A stretch of DNA of 64,000 nt from Candidatus Rickettsia kotlanii (lineage in GTDB: Bacteria > Pseudomonadota > Alphaproteobacteria > Rickettsiales > Rickettsiaceae), in contig AP027062.1 in the NCBI GenBank assembly GCA_030295365.1, positions 640,001-704,000 on the forward strand. The letters run 5' to 3'. Shown here piece after piece: positions 13,084 through 22,635 of the stretch. Position numbers and translations under genes: made by a program. The notes under the pieces were generated by a model that saw only the letters and a list, made by a program, of their open reading frames with translations, did no database searches and was not told the DNA's origin. The number at the start of each line of letters is the position of its first letter. Positions within the stretch are counted from its first letter, which is position 1.

Positions 13084-14850
13084 ATGTCCAAAAACAAGAC
13101 CCACAAAAATTCATTCTGTCTACTCCTGTCGTATTTATGGTCAAAGGATTTTGATATACGCCTGCGTATTGTTACCTCTCTTATTTGTCTAGTCATAGCT
13201 AGAGTAATAAATATTTTCGTTCCTATTGTTTATAAACATATAATAGATGGGCTAAATAAAAACTTTGCTCTTTCAGTTATTATCGGGATGATTGTTGCAT
13301 ATGGCGGAACAAAAATACTTGTTCAAATTTTCAGTGAATCGCGAAATATCATTTTTTCAAAAGTAGGGTATCAAGCAACTCGCTTAGTTGCTCTAAATGT
13401 CTTTAAGTACATGCATAATTTAAGTATGCGTTTTCACATTACTAGAAAAACAGGGGGCTTAAGTAGGTCAATAGAGCGTGGTACTAAAGGTATTGAAGCG
13501 GTACTGCGGTATTCGTTATTTAATATTTTCCCGACAAGCGTAGAAATTATATTGGTAAGCGGGATGTTATGGTATGTTTACGGTATTTGGTTTGCCGTAA
13601 CTATTTTAATAACAATGATAGTTTATGTTGGTTATACTTGCCTAATCAGTACTTGGCGTATTTCTTTTGCAAGGGAAATGAACCAAAGCGATAACACCGC
13701 TAATAATAGAGCAATCGATAGTTTACTGAATTTTGAGACCGTTAAATATTTCGGTAATGAAGAATATGAGGCGATAAAGTTTAATGAGGCTTTACAAACT
13801 TATGAAAAATCAGCTACTAAAACTACTAACAGCCTATCGATTTTAAATATCGGGCAGGATGTTATAATATCCTTAGGGCTTGTTAGCCTTATGATACTTT
13901 CAGCAAATGCTATTAACCAAAATAAAATGACCGTCGGCGATTTAATAATGGTTAATACTTATCTATTTCAGCTATCAATTCCGCTTTCAATACTTGGCTT
14001 TGCTTATAGAGAAATTAAAAACGCTCTAGTTAGTATAGAAGATATGTTTAAGCTGCTTGATATACCGGCAGAAGTAGAGGATATTTTGAATGCTAAGGAG
14101 CTAATTATCTTAAAAGGTGAGGTTAGTTTCGATAATGTTAGCTTTGCTTATAATCAGGAACGTCCGATTTTACATAATATAAGTTTTACGATCAAGAGCG
14201 GTAAAACTTTAGCAGTAGTCGGTAGTAGCGGTGCAGGGAAATCGACGATATCACGCTTGCTTTTTAGGTTTTACGATATTAATAGCGGCAATATTACTAT
14301 TGATAGTCAGGATATAAGAGAAGTCACGCAACAATCGCTGCGTAAATCTATTGGAATTGTTCCGCAAGATACGGTACTGTTTAACGATACGATATATTAC
14401 AACATCGCATACGGTAATAATGCGGCGACCTACGATGAAGTTATAGCAGCCTCAAAAAATGCTCATATTCATGAGTTTATTAGCACGTTACCCGAAGGGT
14501 ATGAGACGCAGGTAGGTGAGAGAGGCTTAAAGCTTTCGGGTGGTGAGAAACAGCGTATTGCAATTGCAAGAACTATCTTAAAAAATCCAGCAATATATAT
14601 TTTTGATGAGGCAACAAGTTCGCTTGATACTAAAACTGAAAAGCTAATTCAAGCAAGCCTTAAAGGGATCTCGGCTCACCATACTACCCTTATCATTGCC
14701 CATAGACTCTCAACTATTATCGATGCAGATGAGATTATCGTTTTAGATAATGGTTATATAGTTGAGCGGGGCAACCATAAAACCTTGCTACAGCACAAAG
14801 GCTATTATGCCGAACTTTGGTACAAACAGCAAGAAGAGGAACATTCTTAA
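13084..14850 (+). CDS. atm1: ATM1-type ABC exporter (transmembrane plus ATPase)
   Basis: From the ATG at 13084 the product has 588 residues. Six predicted membrane helices lie in the first half (FETVKYFGNEEYE is a hallmark of the ATM1/HMT1 group) and one nucleotide-binding domain in the second. Walker A is GSSGAGKST, the signature LSGGE, Walker B IYIFDEATSSLD, and the switch IIAHRLS. Mitochondrial Atm1 exports a glutathione-linked sulfur compound needed for cytosolic Fe-S assembly, and the neighbouring grxC fits a thiol theme. The frame is open upstream to 12970, but those 38 codons are palindromic repeat. No good Shine-Dalgarno precedes either start, so 13084 is chosen on content. Confidence 0.88.
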   Translation: MSKNKTHKNSFCLLLSYLWSKDFDIRLRIVTSLICLVIARVINIFVPIVYKHIIDGLNKNFALSVIIGMIVAYGGTKILVQIFSESRNIIFSKVGYQATRLVALNVFKYMHNLSMRFHITRKTGGLSRSIERGTKGIEAVLRYSLFNIFPTSVEIILVSGMLWYVYGIWFAVTILITMIVYVGYTCLISTWRISFAREMNQSDNTANNRAIDSLLNFETVKYFGNEEYEAIKFNEALQTYEKSATKTTNSLSILNIGQDVIISLGLVSLMILSANAINQNKMTVGDLIMVNTYLFQLSIPLSILGFAYREIKNALVSIEDMFKLLDIPAEVEDILNAKELIILKGEVSFDNVSFAYNQERPILHNISFTIKSGKTLAVVGSSGAGKSTISRLLFRFYDINSGNITIDSQDIREVTQQSLRKSIGIVPQDTVLFNDTIYYNIAYGNNAATYDEVIAASKNAHIHEFISTLPEGYETQVGERGLKLSGGEKQRIAIARTILKNPAIYIFDEATSSLDTKTEKLIQASLKGISAHHTTLIIAHRLSTIIDADEIIVLDNGYIVERGNHKTLLQHKGYYAELWYKQQEEEHS

Positions 14851-14904
14851 AATTTGTCATTATATCAACTACAAGCTTTGTTAAGTGGTTTGGTAAAACC
14901 AGCT

Positions 14905-15071
14905 TGATGTCATTCCCGCGGAGGTTTTATTGCGTAGATATCAAGTCGTCATTGCGAGTGAACGTTAGTGAGCGTGGCAATCTCAGGAATTCTTCTCAAG
15001 ATTGCTGCGTCAAATTACTATGTAATTTTCCTCGCAATGACAAAAAAACTGATCCACGCAGGAATGACATA
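14905..15071. repeat. compound palindromic repeat (families A inside B)
   Basis: The outer ends are TGATGTCATTCCCGCG and CGCAGGAATGACATA. An inner pair TCGTCATTGCGAGTG and CTCGCAATGACA forms a second palindrome, so one repeat appears nested in another. It follows the ATM1-type gene. Confidence 0.75.
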
Positions 15072-15131
15072 GATAGCTAATTGATATTTCAAAAAATTGG
15101 CTAAAATTTCTTGCAAGAATAGTGGTGACAT

Positions 15132-15297
15132 TATTTCGGGGTTTCAAAGCCTCTATCCTAAGCGGTATTATCAGCAGTATAAATGGTATAATCCTCGCTT
15201 CATGGTCGGGGCCTATGTTACAGGGTTTAAAGTATAAGCTTTAAACCTAAAAGCTATTATAACTGTTCTATGACGGTTCTTTGAACGCCCCAATCAC
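15132..15297 (+). ncRNA. ssrS: candidate 6S RNA (SsrS-like rod)
   Basis: Sequence folds by eye into one long rod. The closing stem pairs GGGGTTTCAAAG (15138-15149) with CTTTGAACGCCCC (15279-15291). The tip is the hairpin GGTTTAAAG / CTTTAAACC around 15220-15247, and weaker complementary stretches separated by a large internal bubble lie between. Size (about 160 bases) and shape fit 6S RNA, which sequesters sigma70 RNA polymerase. The CTTTGAAC segment near the 3' side recalls CCUUGAACC in enteric 6S. A short hairpin CACCCGAAG / CTTCGGTGG (15295-15319) follows. No covariance search was run. Other structured RNAs remain possible. Confidence 0.5.
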
Positions 15298-15361
15298 CCG
15301 AAGTTAAAATCTTCGGTGGTTAAAACTTGAGCAATTTAAGTTTAATCACGGGAGCAACTAC

Positions 15362-15505
15362 ATGTTCAACAAAAATAATAAATTATTATCTAAAATATTA
15401 CTGTTCTCTAAGAAAAATAAAGATTTAGAAAAACTAAGATCTAAGTTTAAACAAAGGTTAGAAGAACAGGTAACGGTAGATGAGATAACTAATTCTAATA
15501 TATAA
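15362..15505 (+). CDS. small basic protein, 47 residues, unknown
   Basis: The ATG is preceded by GGGAG at a spacing of 7 bases, a good ribosome site for this genome. The peptide starts MFNKNNKLLSKILLFSKK, is lysine- and leucine-rich, and continues into a probable amphipathic helix (LEKLRSKFKQRLEEQ) before an acidic end. No family was recognised and there is no signal peptide. It lies 65 bases after the candidate 6S RNA and could share its transcript. It is below common gene-calling limits, so it may be missed in annotations. Confidence 0.45.
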   Translation: MFNKNNKLLSKILLFSKKNKDLEKLRSKFKQRLEEQVTVDEITNSNI

Positions 15506-15597
15506 AAAGTTTGTTAACTCTTACGATTATGTTATTGCTTAGAAATGGTTGATATTGTCATTGTAAGTGACTAAAGGCTTTGTTGTATGGCTCGTTT

Positions 15598-15714
15598 ATG
15601 TCATTTCCACGAAAGCGGGAATCCAGAAAAAATGATAAAACAAAGAAAATTATATAAAAATTTAGTATATAATTTGCTTAAAAAACTAGATTCCTGCTTT
15701 CGTAGGAATGACAT
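15598..15714. repeat. palindromic repeat, TGTCATTCCTGC family (B)
   Basis: Arms ATGTCATTTCCACGAAAGCG and CTGCTTTCGTAGGAATGACAT are inverted, with the centre an AT-rich loop. Flanking sequence to 15750 contains degraded family A words (GTTGTATGG, GCAGCAATGACA). An ORF spanning it is repeat translation, not a gene. Confidence 0.75.
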
Positions 15715-15794
15715 CGGCATCCACGCAACAATGCCTCGCAGCAATGACACCGGTAACTTAGAAACAATGCCACGATTATAAATACAAGCAATCC

Positions 15795-15823
15795 TTGCAA
15801 GAAATTTATTATGTCTCTATTAT
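15795..15823 (+). promoter_or_regulatory. probable sigma70 promoter of gyrA
   Basis: TTGCAA (15795-15800), a 17-base spacer and TATTAT (15818-15823) give a good vegetative promoter 35 bases before the GTG start of gyrA. Confidence 0.55.
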
Positions 15824-15858
15824 TAAATATAATTCATTAAATTTAAGGCTAAGTCATC

Positions 15859-18576
15859 GTGACTGATAAATCTTCTTCTAATTTAGTACCGGTAAATATC
15901 GAAGATGAGATGAAAGTATCTTATCTTGATTATGCTATGAGCGTTATAGTAAGTAGAGCTATACCGGATGTTCGGGACGGCTTAAAGCCGGTACATCGCC
16001 GAATTATCTATTCCATGTATGAAGCCGGTAATCATGGTAGTAAACCTTATAGAAAATCCGCTAGAATAGTTGGTGATGTGATGGGTAAATACCATCCACA
16101 CGGCGATAGTGCTATTTACGACGCGTTAGTACGTATGGCACAAGATTTTTCCTTGCGTTTACCGCTTGTAGATGGGCAGGGTAATTTCGGTTCGATGGAT
16201 GGTGATGCAGCGGCAGCAATGAGATATACCGAATCTCGAATGGCCAAAGTTTCGCATAAGCTCGTAGAGGATATCGATAAAGAGACTGTCAGCTTTAACC
16301 CTAATTACGATGGTTCTGAAGAAGAGCCTTCCGTACTTCCTGCAATGTTCCCCAATTTATTGGTGAACGGTAGCGGAGGCATTGCGGTCGGTATGGCAAC
16401 TAATATCCCGCCTCATAATCTTGGTGAGGTTATCGATGCGTGCTGTTTATATATAGATAATAACGATATAGAAATATTAGATTTACTTGAAGTCGTTAAA
16501 GGACCGGATTTTCCTACAGGTTCAATGATTTTAGGCATTAGCGGTATTAGATCAGCATATCTTACTGGTAGAGGTAGTATTATTATACGAGGTCGAGCCG
16601 AGATTGAGAATATCGGTAATAGCCGTCAAGCAATTATTATTACCGAAATACCGTATATGGTAAATAAGGCAAGGCTCGTTGAGAAAATCGCTGAAATGGT
16701 TAAGGAAAAGCGTATAGAAGGTATAAGTGATTTACGTGATGAATCGAATAAAAACGGTGTAAGGATTTTTATTGAGTTAAAGAAAGACGTAGTTGCTGAA
16801 GTAGTCTTAAATCAAATATACGCATGTACGCAGCTACAAACTAGCTTCGGTGTTATTATGCTTGCTCTTAAAGACGGGCTACCGAAAGTGATGAATTTGA
16901 AAGAAGTAATTGCAGCTTTCGTTAGTTTTAGGGAAGTAGTAATTACTAATCGTACTATATATTTACTCAATAAGGCAAGAGATAGAGCTCATATTTTACT
17001 AGCACTAACTGTTGCCGTTAGTAATATCGATGAAATAATACGTATTATTAAAGCTTCAAATGACCCGAATGCAGCTAAACAAGAATTAATGGCTCGTCAG
17101 TGGGAAGCATTAAATATCCTACCTCTTGTAAAGTTGGTTGATGATAAAGCAATGTTAAACGAGCAGGGCACATGTAATTTTACCGAAGTGCAAGCTAAGG
17201 CAATCTTAGAAATGAGATTGCAACGCCTGACCGCTATGGAGAAAAACAAGCTTGAAGAGGATTTAAAGAACCTCACTACGGAAATCACTGCATATCTTAA
17301 TATACTCGGCTCTCGTACAAGGTTACTTGAAGTTTTAAAGGAAGAGCTCATTAAAGTTAAAGAAGAATTTGCGACTCCTCGTCTTACTTCAATTGAATTC
17401 GGCGAATTTGATCAAGATATAGAAGATTTAATTCAGCGTGAAGAAATGGTTGTAACCGTAACGCTTGGCGGGTATATCAAGCGTGTACCTCTAAGTAGCT
17501 ATCGTGCGCAAAAACGTGGCGGTAAGGGAAGATCAGGGCTTTCAATGCGTGATGAAGATATTACCACGCAAGTTTTTGTCGGTAGTACCCATACTCCTAT
17601 GTTGTTTTTCTCAAATATCGGTCAGGTTTATAGTTTAAAACTGTATAAATTGCCTTTAAGTAATCCACAAGGTAAGGGTAGACCGATGGTTAATATATTA
17701 CCGTTGAAAGCAAATGAGCATATTACGAATATTATGCCGCTACCTGAAAATCAGGATGAGAGGGATAATTTAAACATTATGTTCGCAACTGCCAAGGGTA
17801 ATATCAGAAGAAGCGATTTATTAGATTTCAAAAAGCTTCAGTCGAACGGTAAAATTGCTATTAGGCTTGATGAGGACGATAAATTAATAGACGTAAAACT
17901 ATGTAAAGAAGACGAGCATATTTTACTTGCTACCAAAGCCGGTAAAGCTTTAAGATTCCCTGTTGAATCGCTGCGTGTTATTAAGAGCCGTACTTCCGAT
18001 GGGGTACGAGGTATGAAGCTTGCCAAAGAGGATTCCGTAATTTCTATGACTGTGCTTAAAGGTATTAGGAGTACAAAAGAGGATAGAGATGCTTATTTAT
18101 CCGTGCCGTGGGAGCAGAGATTAGAGATTGCTAAAGGTAAGGAGTTTAATCCTGAAGAACTTGGCGTAAGCTTAACTGCCCCGGCTATTTTGGAAATGGT
18201 AAATTCCGAAGAATTCATTTTAACCGTAACTGAGAACGGTTTTGGTAAGAGAAGCTCAGCTTATGGCTATAGAATTACTGACCGTGGCGGTAGCGGTATA
18301 ATCAATATGGATATTAACGACAAAACTGGTTTAGTCGTCGGTGTTATGCCGGTTAAAATGGATGATGAGTTAATGCTGATTACCAATAGTGGTAAGTTAA
18401 TTCGCTGTAAACTTGAGTCAGTACGTATTACGGGACGTAACACTAGCGGCGTAATCCTATTTAAGCTAGATGATGGTGAAAAAGTCGTGTCTGTCTCTTT
18501 AATTGCTGAAACTTCTGAAAGTGAAGAAGATAGTGAGTTAGAGGAAGAGGGATTAGAGCAATCTGAAGAGGTGTAA
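15859..18576 (+). CDS. gyrA: DNA gyrase subunit A
   Basis: The product has 905 residues from a GTG start with a weak AAGG 9 bases upstream. The catalytic tyrosine is Tyr123 in AMRYTESRM. The quinolone region [12 protein letters not shown] (79-90) keeps Ser84 and Asp88 (E. coli Ser83 and Asp87), the drug-sensitive residues. The GyrA-box, QKRGGKG, is in the C-terminal beta-pinwheel, which marks gyrase rather than ParC. The acidic tail ([13 protein letters not shown]) also fits GyrA. With GyrB it introduces negative supercoils. It is transcribed alone and followed by a nested repeat cluster. Confidence 0.97.
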   Translation: MTDKSSSNLVPVNIEDEMKVSYLDYAMSVIVSRAIPDVRDGLKPVHRRIIYSMYEAGNHGSKPYRKSARIVGDVMGKYHPHGDSAIYDALVRMAQDFSLRLPLVDGQGNFGSMDGDAAAAMRYTESRMAKVSHKLVEDIDKETVSFNPNYDGSEEEPSVLPAMFPNLLVNGSGGIAVGMATNIPPHNLGEVIDACCLYIDNNDIEILDLLEVVKGPDFPTGSMILGISGIRSAYLTGRGSIIIRGRAEIENIGNSRQAIIITEIPYMVNKARLVEKIAEMVKEKRIEGISDLRDESNKNGVRIFIELKKDVVAEVVLNQIYACTQLQTSFGVIMLALKDGLPKVMNLKEVIAAFVSFREVVITNRTIYLLNKARDRAHILLALTVAVSNIDEIIRIIKASNDPNAAKQELMARQWEALNILPLVKLVDDKAMLNEQGTCNFTEVQAKAILEMRLQRLTAMEKNKLEEDLKNLTTEITAYLNILGSRTRLLEVLKEELIKVKEEFATPRLTSIEFGEFDQDIEDLIQREEMVVTVTLGGYIKRVPLSSYRAQKRGGKGRSGLSMRDEDITTQVFVGSTHTPMLFFSNIGQVYSLKLYKLPLSNPQGKGRPMVNILPLKANEHITNIMPLPENQDERDNLNIMFATAKGNIRRSDLLDFKKLQSNGKIAIRLDEDDKLIDVKLCKEDEHILLATKAGKALRFPVESLRVIKSRTSDGVRGMKLAKEDSVISMTVLKGIRSTKEDRDAYLSVPWEQRLEIAKGKEFNPEELGVSLTAPAILEMVNSEEFILTVTENGFGKRSSAYGYRITDRGGSGIINMDINDKTGLVVGVMPVKMDDELMLITNSGKLIRCKLESVRITGRNTSGVILFKLDDGEKVVSVSLIAETSESEEDSELEEEGLEQSEEV

Positions 18577-18589
18577 GGGCTAAGGCGTT

Positions 18590-18866
18590 GTTATTCCCGC
18601 ATAGCTCTTAAAAAGCTCTCGATGTCATTCTTGCGCAAGCATTTTGCGTAGATACCTAAGTCGTCATTGCGAGGAAGTATTGTTGCGTGGATCGGTAAAA
18701 CCCACTGCGTTACCCCGTGGTCAAGTCATGGGATGACAGAGGTGAAATTGCTTCACGCAACAATGCCTTGCAAGCAGCGATAGGTTACGTGGCAATCTCA
18801 TGAAATAATAAAACTCCTGAGATTGCGGGCGTACAAATTACTTTGTAATTTTTCTCGCAATGACAT
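18590..18866. repeat. nested palindromic repeat cluster after gyrA
   Basis: A family A element (TCGTCATTGCGAGGAA near 18661, CTCGCAATGACA near 18853) is split by a family C copy running from TGTTGCGTGGATCGG (about 18690) through GTGGTCAAGTCATGGGATGACA to CACGCAACAATG. A family B fragment (GATGTCATTCTTGCG) precedes. This is repeat-into-repeat insertion. From 18867 to about 19103 nothing further is recognisable. Confidence 0.7.
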
Positions 18867-19103
18867 TAATTTATTAATTGATCTGCTTTTAGTTAACAAT
18901 ACCCTCAAAGAACTTCTAGGAAAGTATTGCAATGTTAATTTTTCTCTCTATAACAACTATATATTGAATTTATGAATATGCAAATATTAACTTTCAGTCT
19001 TTTTTTCTACTACAACCGGTCTAAGTCGGTAACAATATCTCTCTATCTTTCTTTTAATTATATCCATCTATTTAAATTAACTAATTATTATTAGGTAAGT
19101 TTT

Positions 19104-20186
19104 ATGTTGCGTAAAATGTCACTTATTTTAATGGCTATTATATAGCTATCATATTGTTAAACCCACTAAGGAGTTTAGAAGTACAAAGGTTATTGTATTC
19201 AATAAGTCTATCTATTAAATCTATAATTGGATTATTTCTGCCTTTAATTATTCTTGGCTTACTTTTTAATCTGTTGTAATGCTAGCCAAAGATGCAATAC
19301 GTATAGTTTTCTTAATATTTTTACTAGTATGTGGGTCTAATTTTGTTCTACCTTCATAAGTCATTATATAGGTATATACATATATCAATTCGATTGACCA
19401 ATGATCTCTCCCATAGAAAATGATAGCTTAAAGCCTTTATGGTTGCTTAATTTCCCTAATATTATTTCTAATGATAAAATCGTATTTAGTAGTATTATCT
19501 TAGGCTTTATTCCCTCAAAATTGTGTGCTGAAGTTACAATTGGATTGGCTTGTAAGCTAGAAGCATTTGTTGCAAAAATATTGCGATTGTTTATCTATAT
19601 AATTTCCTTATTTATAATGGGCTTTATTGTAAAACTACAGTTTGATGAAGTATTAGATATTGGTTATATCTTTCTTGATTATTTTAAGTAACTGTCGAGT
19701 TCAGGAATTCATATTTAGCCTTAGTAATATGATGCCAGTGTCTATAGGTGGATTTAGTGCAATGTCTAGTGTTATAAGTATGCCACTTAGTATAATAGGA
19801 GCAGAAAATAATAAAGCACTCGCTCGTACCGTTGTACCAATAACAGTCAATATTCATCTTGTTGGCGATTGTTTTGCCACACCGATTTTGGCTTATGCTA
19901 TACTAAAAAGTTATGGATTAGCTGAACCTACTTTATTTAATTATTTTATTTTTACTTTTTATTTTATATTGGCAAAATTTTTAGTAGCAGCTATACCAGG
20001 TAGTGCAATTATTGTAATGCTCCCTATACTTGAACAATATCTATAGGTTTTAATACTAATATGATGTTTCTGATTACAGTTCTTTATATCTTATTTGATC
20101 CTGTGATCACTTGTGCTAATGTTTTAGGAAATGGTGCTTTTGTTAAACGGATAGATGATATATATAGTGTAACTCAGAAAGCTTAA
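19104..20186 (+). pseudogene. dicarboxylate/glutamate:cation symporter (GltP-type), decayed
   Basis: Fragments in several frames read as one membrane transporter of the DAACS family. SIIGLFLPLIILGLLFNLL (about 19220-19280) is an early helix. VSIGGFSAMSSVISMPL near 19740 sits where the serine-rich re-entrant loop belongs, and VPITVNIHLVGDCFATPI near 19840 is a degenerate copy of the NMDG sodium/substrate motif. ITVLYILFDPVITCANVLGN near 20080 is the last-helix region, and the frame ends at 20184-20186. Intact members are about 400 residues and import glutamate, aspartate or C4 acids. There are multiple stops and frameshifts, so it is nonfunctional. Confidence 0.75.
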
Positions 20187-20335
20187 TTTAAGCAAATTTG
20201 TATGGCACAAGTCTGGCCTACCGTGAGCATTAGGACGAGGTTTCTCAAAATACTCTAGGTTCGTGCGTGCAAAAAATTAAATTATTTGTATTTTTAGATA
20301 TTTTTGAGCAAAAATTAATAAGAACGCAAGAGTCT

Positions 20336-20492
20336 AATATCTCTTTTTCTTTTAAAGTAATTGTTGAATTATCTATAATTTGATAAGTTAGATATTTGTA
20401 TTCCTTGAATTATTATTTTTTACGAAGAATTAGTGAATTTTTTAACTAAATCTCAAATATTAGATAATTGATTTAAAAGAGAAAAAGCATAT
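20336..20492. repeat. long imperfect palindrome (AT-rich)
   Basis: The left arm around 20336-20383 (CTCTTTTTCTTTTAAA, AATTATCTATAATTTGA) is inverted on the right at 20450-20492 (TCAAATATTAGATAATTG, TTTAAAAGAGAAAAAG). It occupies most of the gene-free stretch 20187-20529. It shares no words with repeat families A-C. It could be an old palindromic element. Confidence 0.5.
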
Positions 20493-20529
20493 AATCTTTG
20501 TGTAGAAAGTAATATATTAGTAATAAATT

Positions 20530-20757
20530 ATGATGTGGTTATTCATTGCGATTGGTTTAACCGTTGCGGTTCTTATTATAGGGATAGTGTCGATGGCTAT
20601 TGGAGGGAAATTTGATAAGAAATTTAGTTCAAAGTTAATGACTTTAAGAGTTTTTTTTCAGGCAGTTGCTATATTTTTATTGATTATAATGTATTTTTAT
20701 AAAATCAATTTATCAATGTCTGAAAATAACTCAAAAGCTATTAATCGATTTTTCTAA
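20530..20757 (+). CDS. HIG1-domain-like twin-helix membrane protein
   Basis: The product has 75 residues with two membrane helices (about 3-26 and 42-61). The loop between them contains KFSSKLMTLRVFFQA, close to the K-L-M-x-x-R-V-x-x-Q core of HIG1-domain proteins, which in mitochondria and alphaproteobacteria associate with cytochrome oxidase and respiratory supercomplexes. A role in respiration is inferred from the family only. Its last 17 bases overlap the 3' end of the convergent iscX gene. Confidence 0.6.
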   Translation: MMWLFIAIGLTVAVLIIGIVSMAIGGKFDKKFSSKLMTLRVFFQAVAIFLLIIMYFYKINLSMSENNSKAINRFF

Positions 20758-20956
20758 TTTCTTCACGTAATTCTTCCCATTTGTCTAAAATTTCTTCTAA
20801 TGTAACTTCTCCGACTTTTTGCTCTCCATCTTCAAAGTCTTTTAAATCTCTAATCAGTTTCTCTAGATTTAATAATGAAATTTTTTTTTCATTATACTGA
20901 TCGCTACAATGTTCTTCGAGTTGTTCGGCAATTTCTTCAATATCACCCCAATGCAT
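20741..20956 (-). CDS. iscX: Fe-S assembly protein IscX
   Basis: The product has 71 residues, small and acidic, with MHWGDIEEIAEQLEE at the start, LEKLIRDLKDFED in the middle and EEILDKWEELRE at the end. This is the W-x-D...EIAxxL...L..F.D...EA.L..W pattern of IscX (YfhJ), a frataxin-like modulator that binds IscS and iron. A strong AAGGAGG lies 8 bases before the ATG. In most genomes it follows hscB-hscA-fdx; here those genes are about 11 kb away, so the cluster has split. Confidence 0.85.
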   Translation of the reverse strand: MHWGDIEEIAEQLEEHCSDQYNEKKISLLNLEKLIRDLKDFEDGEQKVGEVTLEEILDKWEELREEIRKID

Positions 20957-21071
20957 TATTATTCCTCCTTAATTTTATGCAAGCCCTATTATTAGTATGT
21001 TATCTGATATTTGCTATTATTTTTACTAAATTTATTAATTCGACATATTATTGCAAATAGGTGAGTTTATT

Positions 21072-21149
21072 ATGCAACTATTGCCGGGATTAGGCAGTTT
21101 TTTTCTTTACATTTTGGTGATTTTATGGTATATCAAAATGAAATATTAA
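21072..21149 (+). CDS. possible 25-residue membrane peptide before def
   Basis: An ATG with AGGTGAG 5 bases upstream opens a frame encoding MQLLPGLGSFFLYILVILWY and five more residues, a single hydrophobic helix with a basic end. It stops 9 bases before def. It could be a leader peptide or a chance frame. The only support is the ribosome site and the hydrophobic pattern. Confidence 0.3.
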   Translation: MQLLPGLGSFFLYILVILWYIKMKY

Positions 21150-21158
21150 GATTTAAGT

Positions 21159-21686
21159 ATGTCAATATTACCGATAGTAACGGCACCTGATAAAAGATTA
21201 AAGCAGAAATCTCAGCCGGTTTTAGAGTTGACCAATCAAACACGAAAATTTATGGATGATATGCTTAAAACTATGTATCATAAAGACGGTGCAGGGCTTG
21301 CAGCAGTACAAGTAGGGGTATTGAAACGTATTTTAGTAATTGATATAAAAGATCATGATTTGGTAGCAAGACCAAAAGATTTTTATCCGCTTTTTATAGT
21401 GAATCCTGAAATAATAGAAAAATCAGAAGAGCTAGTTACAGCTAACGAAGGTTGTATCTCATTACCGGAGCAACGTATTGAGGTGACAAGACCGGAATCT
21501 GTAAAGGTGCGGTATTTAGACTATCATGGTAAATCGCAAGAGCTTAAAGCAAATGATTGGCTTGCAAGAGTTATCCAGCATGAGTATGATCATTTAGAAG
21601 GTAAGCTTATGATTGATTATTTAAGTAATTTAAAACGAGATGTAGTACTTCGTAAGCTTAAGAAACTCAAAAATAATATAGTGTGA
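21159..21686 (+). CDS. def: peptide deformylase
   Basis: The product has 175 residues. The three metal-site motifs are present: GAGLAAVQ (44-51), EGCIS (97-101, with Cys99 as ligand and Ile where Leu is commoner), and HEYDH (141-145). It removes the formyl group from nascent proteins using Fe2+ or Zn2+. Its stop codon overlaps the GTG start of fmt (GTGA), so the pair is translationally coupled, the usual def-fmt arrangement. Confidence 0.97.
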   Translation: MSILPIVTAPDKRLKQKSQPVLELTNQTRKFMDDMLKTMYHKDGAGLAAVQVGVLKRILVIDIKDHDLVARPKDFYPLFIVNPEIIEKSEELVTANEGCISLPEQRIEVTRPESVKVRYLDYHGKSQELKANDWLARVIQHEYDHLEGKLMIDYLSNLKRDVVLRKLKKLKNNIV

Positions 21687-22594
21687 AAGTAATCTTTATG
21701 GGAACGCCTGAATTCGCTGTTCCCACTCTTAAAAAACTTATAACTCATCATGAAGTTAAAGCTGTTTTTACACAGCCACCTAAAGCTAAGGGCAGAGGAC
21801 TTAACTTAGCTAAATCTCCAATACATCAATTAGCATTTGAGCATCAAATTCCTGTTTATACTCCTGCTACTCTTCGTAATGATGAAATAATAAATCTAAT
21901 TAATAAAGTTAATGCTGATATTATAGTTGTTATTGCATATGGTTTTGTTGTGCCGAAAGCTATATTAAAAGCTAAGAAATACGGCTGTCTTAATATCCAT
22001 CCATCCAATTTGCCTCGTCACAGAGGAGCGGCTCCTCTGCAGCGTACTATTATAGAGGGTGACCGGAAAAGTAGTGTATGTATTATGCGTATGGATACAG
22101 GGCTTGATACAGGTGATATATTGATGAAAGAAGATTTTGATTTAGAAGAAAGAACAACATTGGAAGAACTACATAACAAATGTGCAAAGCTTGGAGCAGA
22201 GTTATTAATTAAAACACTTGCACATATCGATAATATAGTACCAATAAAACAGTCAAGTGACGGCGTTACGTATGCTTATAAATTGACTAAAGAAGAAGGA
22301 AAAATTAATTGGCATGAATCCGCATATAAAATAGATTGTACAATAAGGGGCATGAATCCTTGGCCCGGAGCATATTTTAGTTATAATGATAAAATAATTA
22401 AAATCCTTGAAGCAGAATATTTAAATGCAGATCATCACTTTACTTCCGGTACCGTTATTAGCGATAAGCTGGAAATAGCTTGTGGGAGCGGTATATTACG
22501 AGTGAAAAAACTTCAGCAAGAGAGTAAAAAAGCTTTGAATATAGAAGAATTTTTACGTGGTACAAATATTTTAAAAGGTACAGTATTAAAATAA
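21683..22594 (+). CDS. fmt: methionyl-tRNA formyltransferase
   Basis: The product has 303 residues from GTG at 21683, overlapping def by 4 bases. The N-terminal Rossmann domain carries [17 protein letters not shown] with Asn104 and His106, and [11 protein letters not shown] with Asp142, the N-H-D catalytic set. It formylates initiator Met-tRNA with 10-formyl-THF. In Rickettsia, fmt is known to precede the 23S gene in place of 16S, as seen here. Confidence 0.97.
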   Translation: MKVIFMGTPEFAVPTLKKLITHHEVKAVFTQPPKAKGRGLNLAKSPIHQLAFEHQIPVYTPATLRNDEIINLINKVNADIIVVIAYGFVVPKAILKAKKYGCLNIHPSNLPRHRGAAPLQRTIIEGDRKSSVCIMRMDTGLDTGDILMKEDFDLEERTTLEELHNKCAKLGAELLIKTLAHIDNIVPIKQSSDGVTYAYKLTKEEGKINWHESAYKIDCTIRGMNPWPGAYFSYNDKIIKILEAEYLNADHHFTSGTVISDKLEIACGSGILRVKKLQQESKKALNIEEFLRGTNILKGTVLK

Positions 22595-22635
22595 GGGTAT
22601 TATTATGGGTAAAGATAAAAAAGAAGTTAGGTTTA

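Noticed and set aside
14817-15080. 87-codon frame overlapping the ATM1-type gene end
   Set aside because: It is a shadow frame ending in repeat sequence.
15587-15781. 64-codon open frame between the small ORF and gyrA
   Set aside because: It reads through a family B palindrome and has no ribosome site or conserved-looking protein.
15799-16300. Quinolone resistance in gyrA
   Set aside because: Ser84 and Asp88 are the sensitive-type residues.
20977-21060. 27-codon hydrophobic frame before the possible leader peptide
   Set aside because: No Shine-Dalgarno on the plus strand; the purine-rich match there belongs to iscX on the minus strand.
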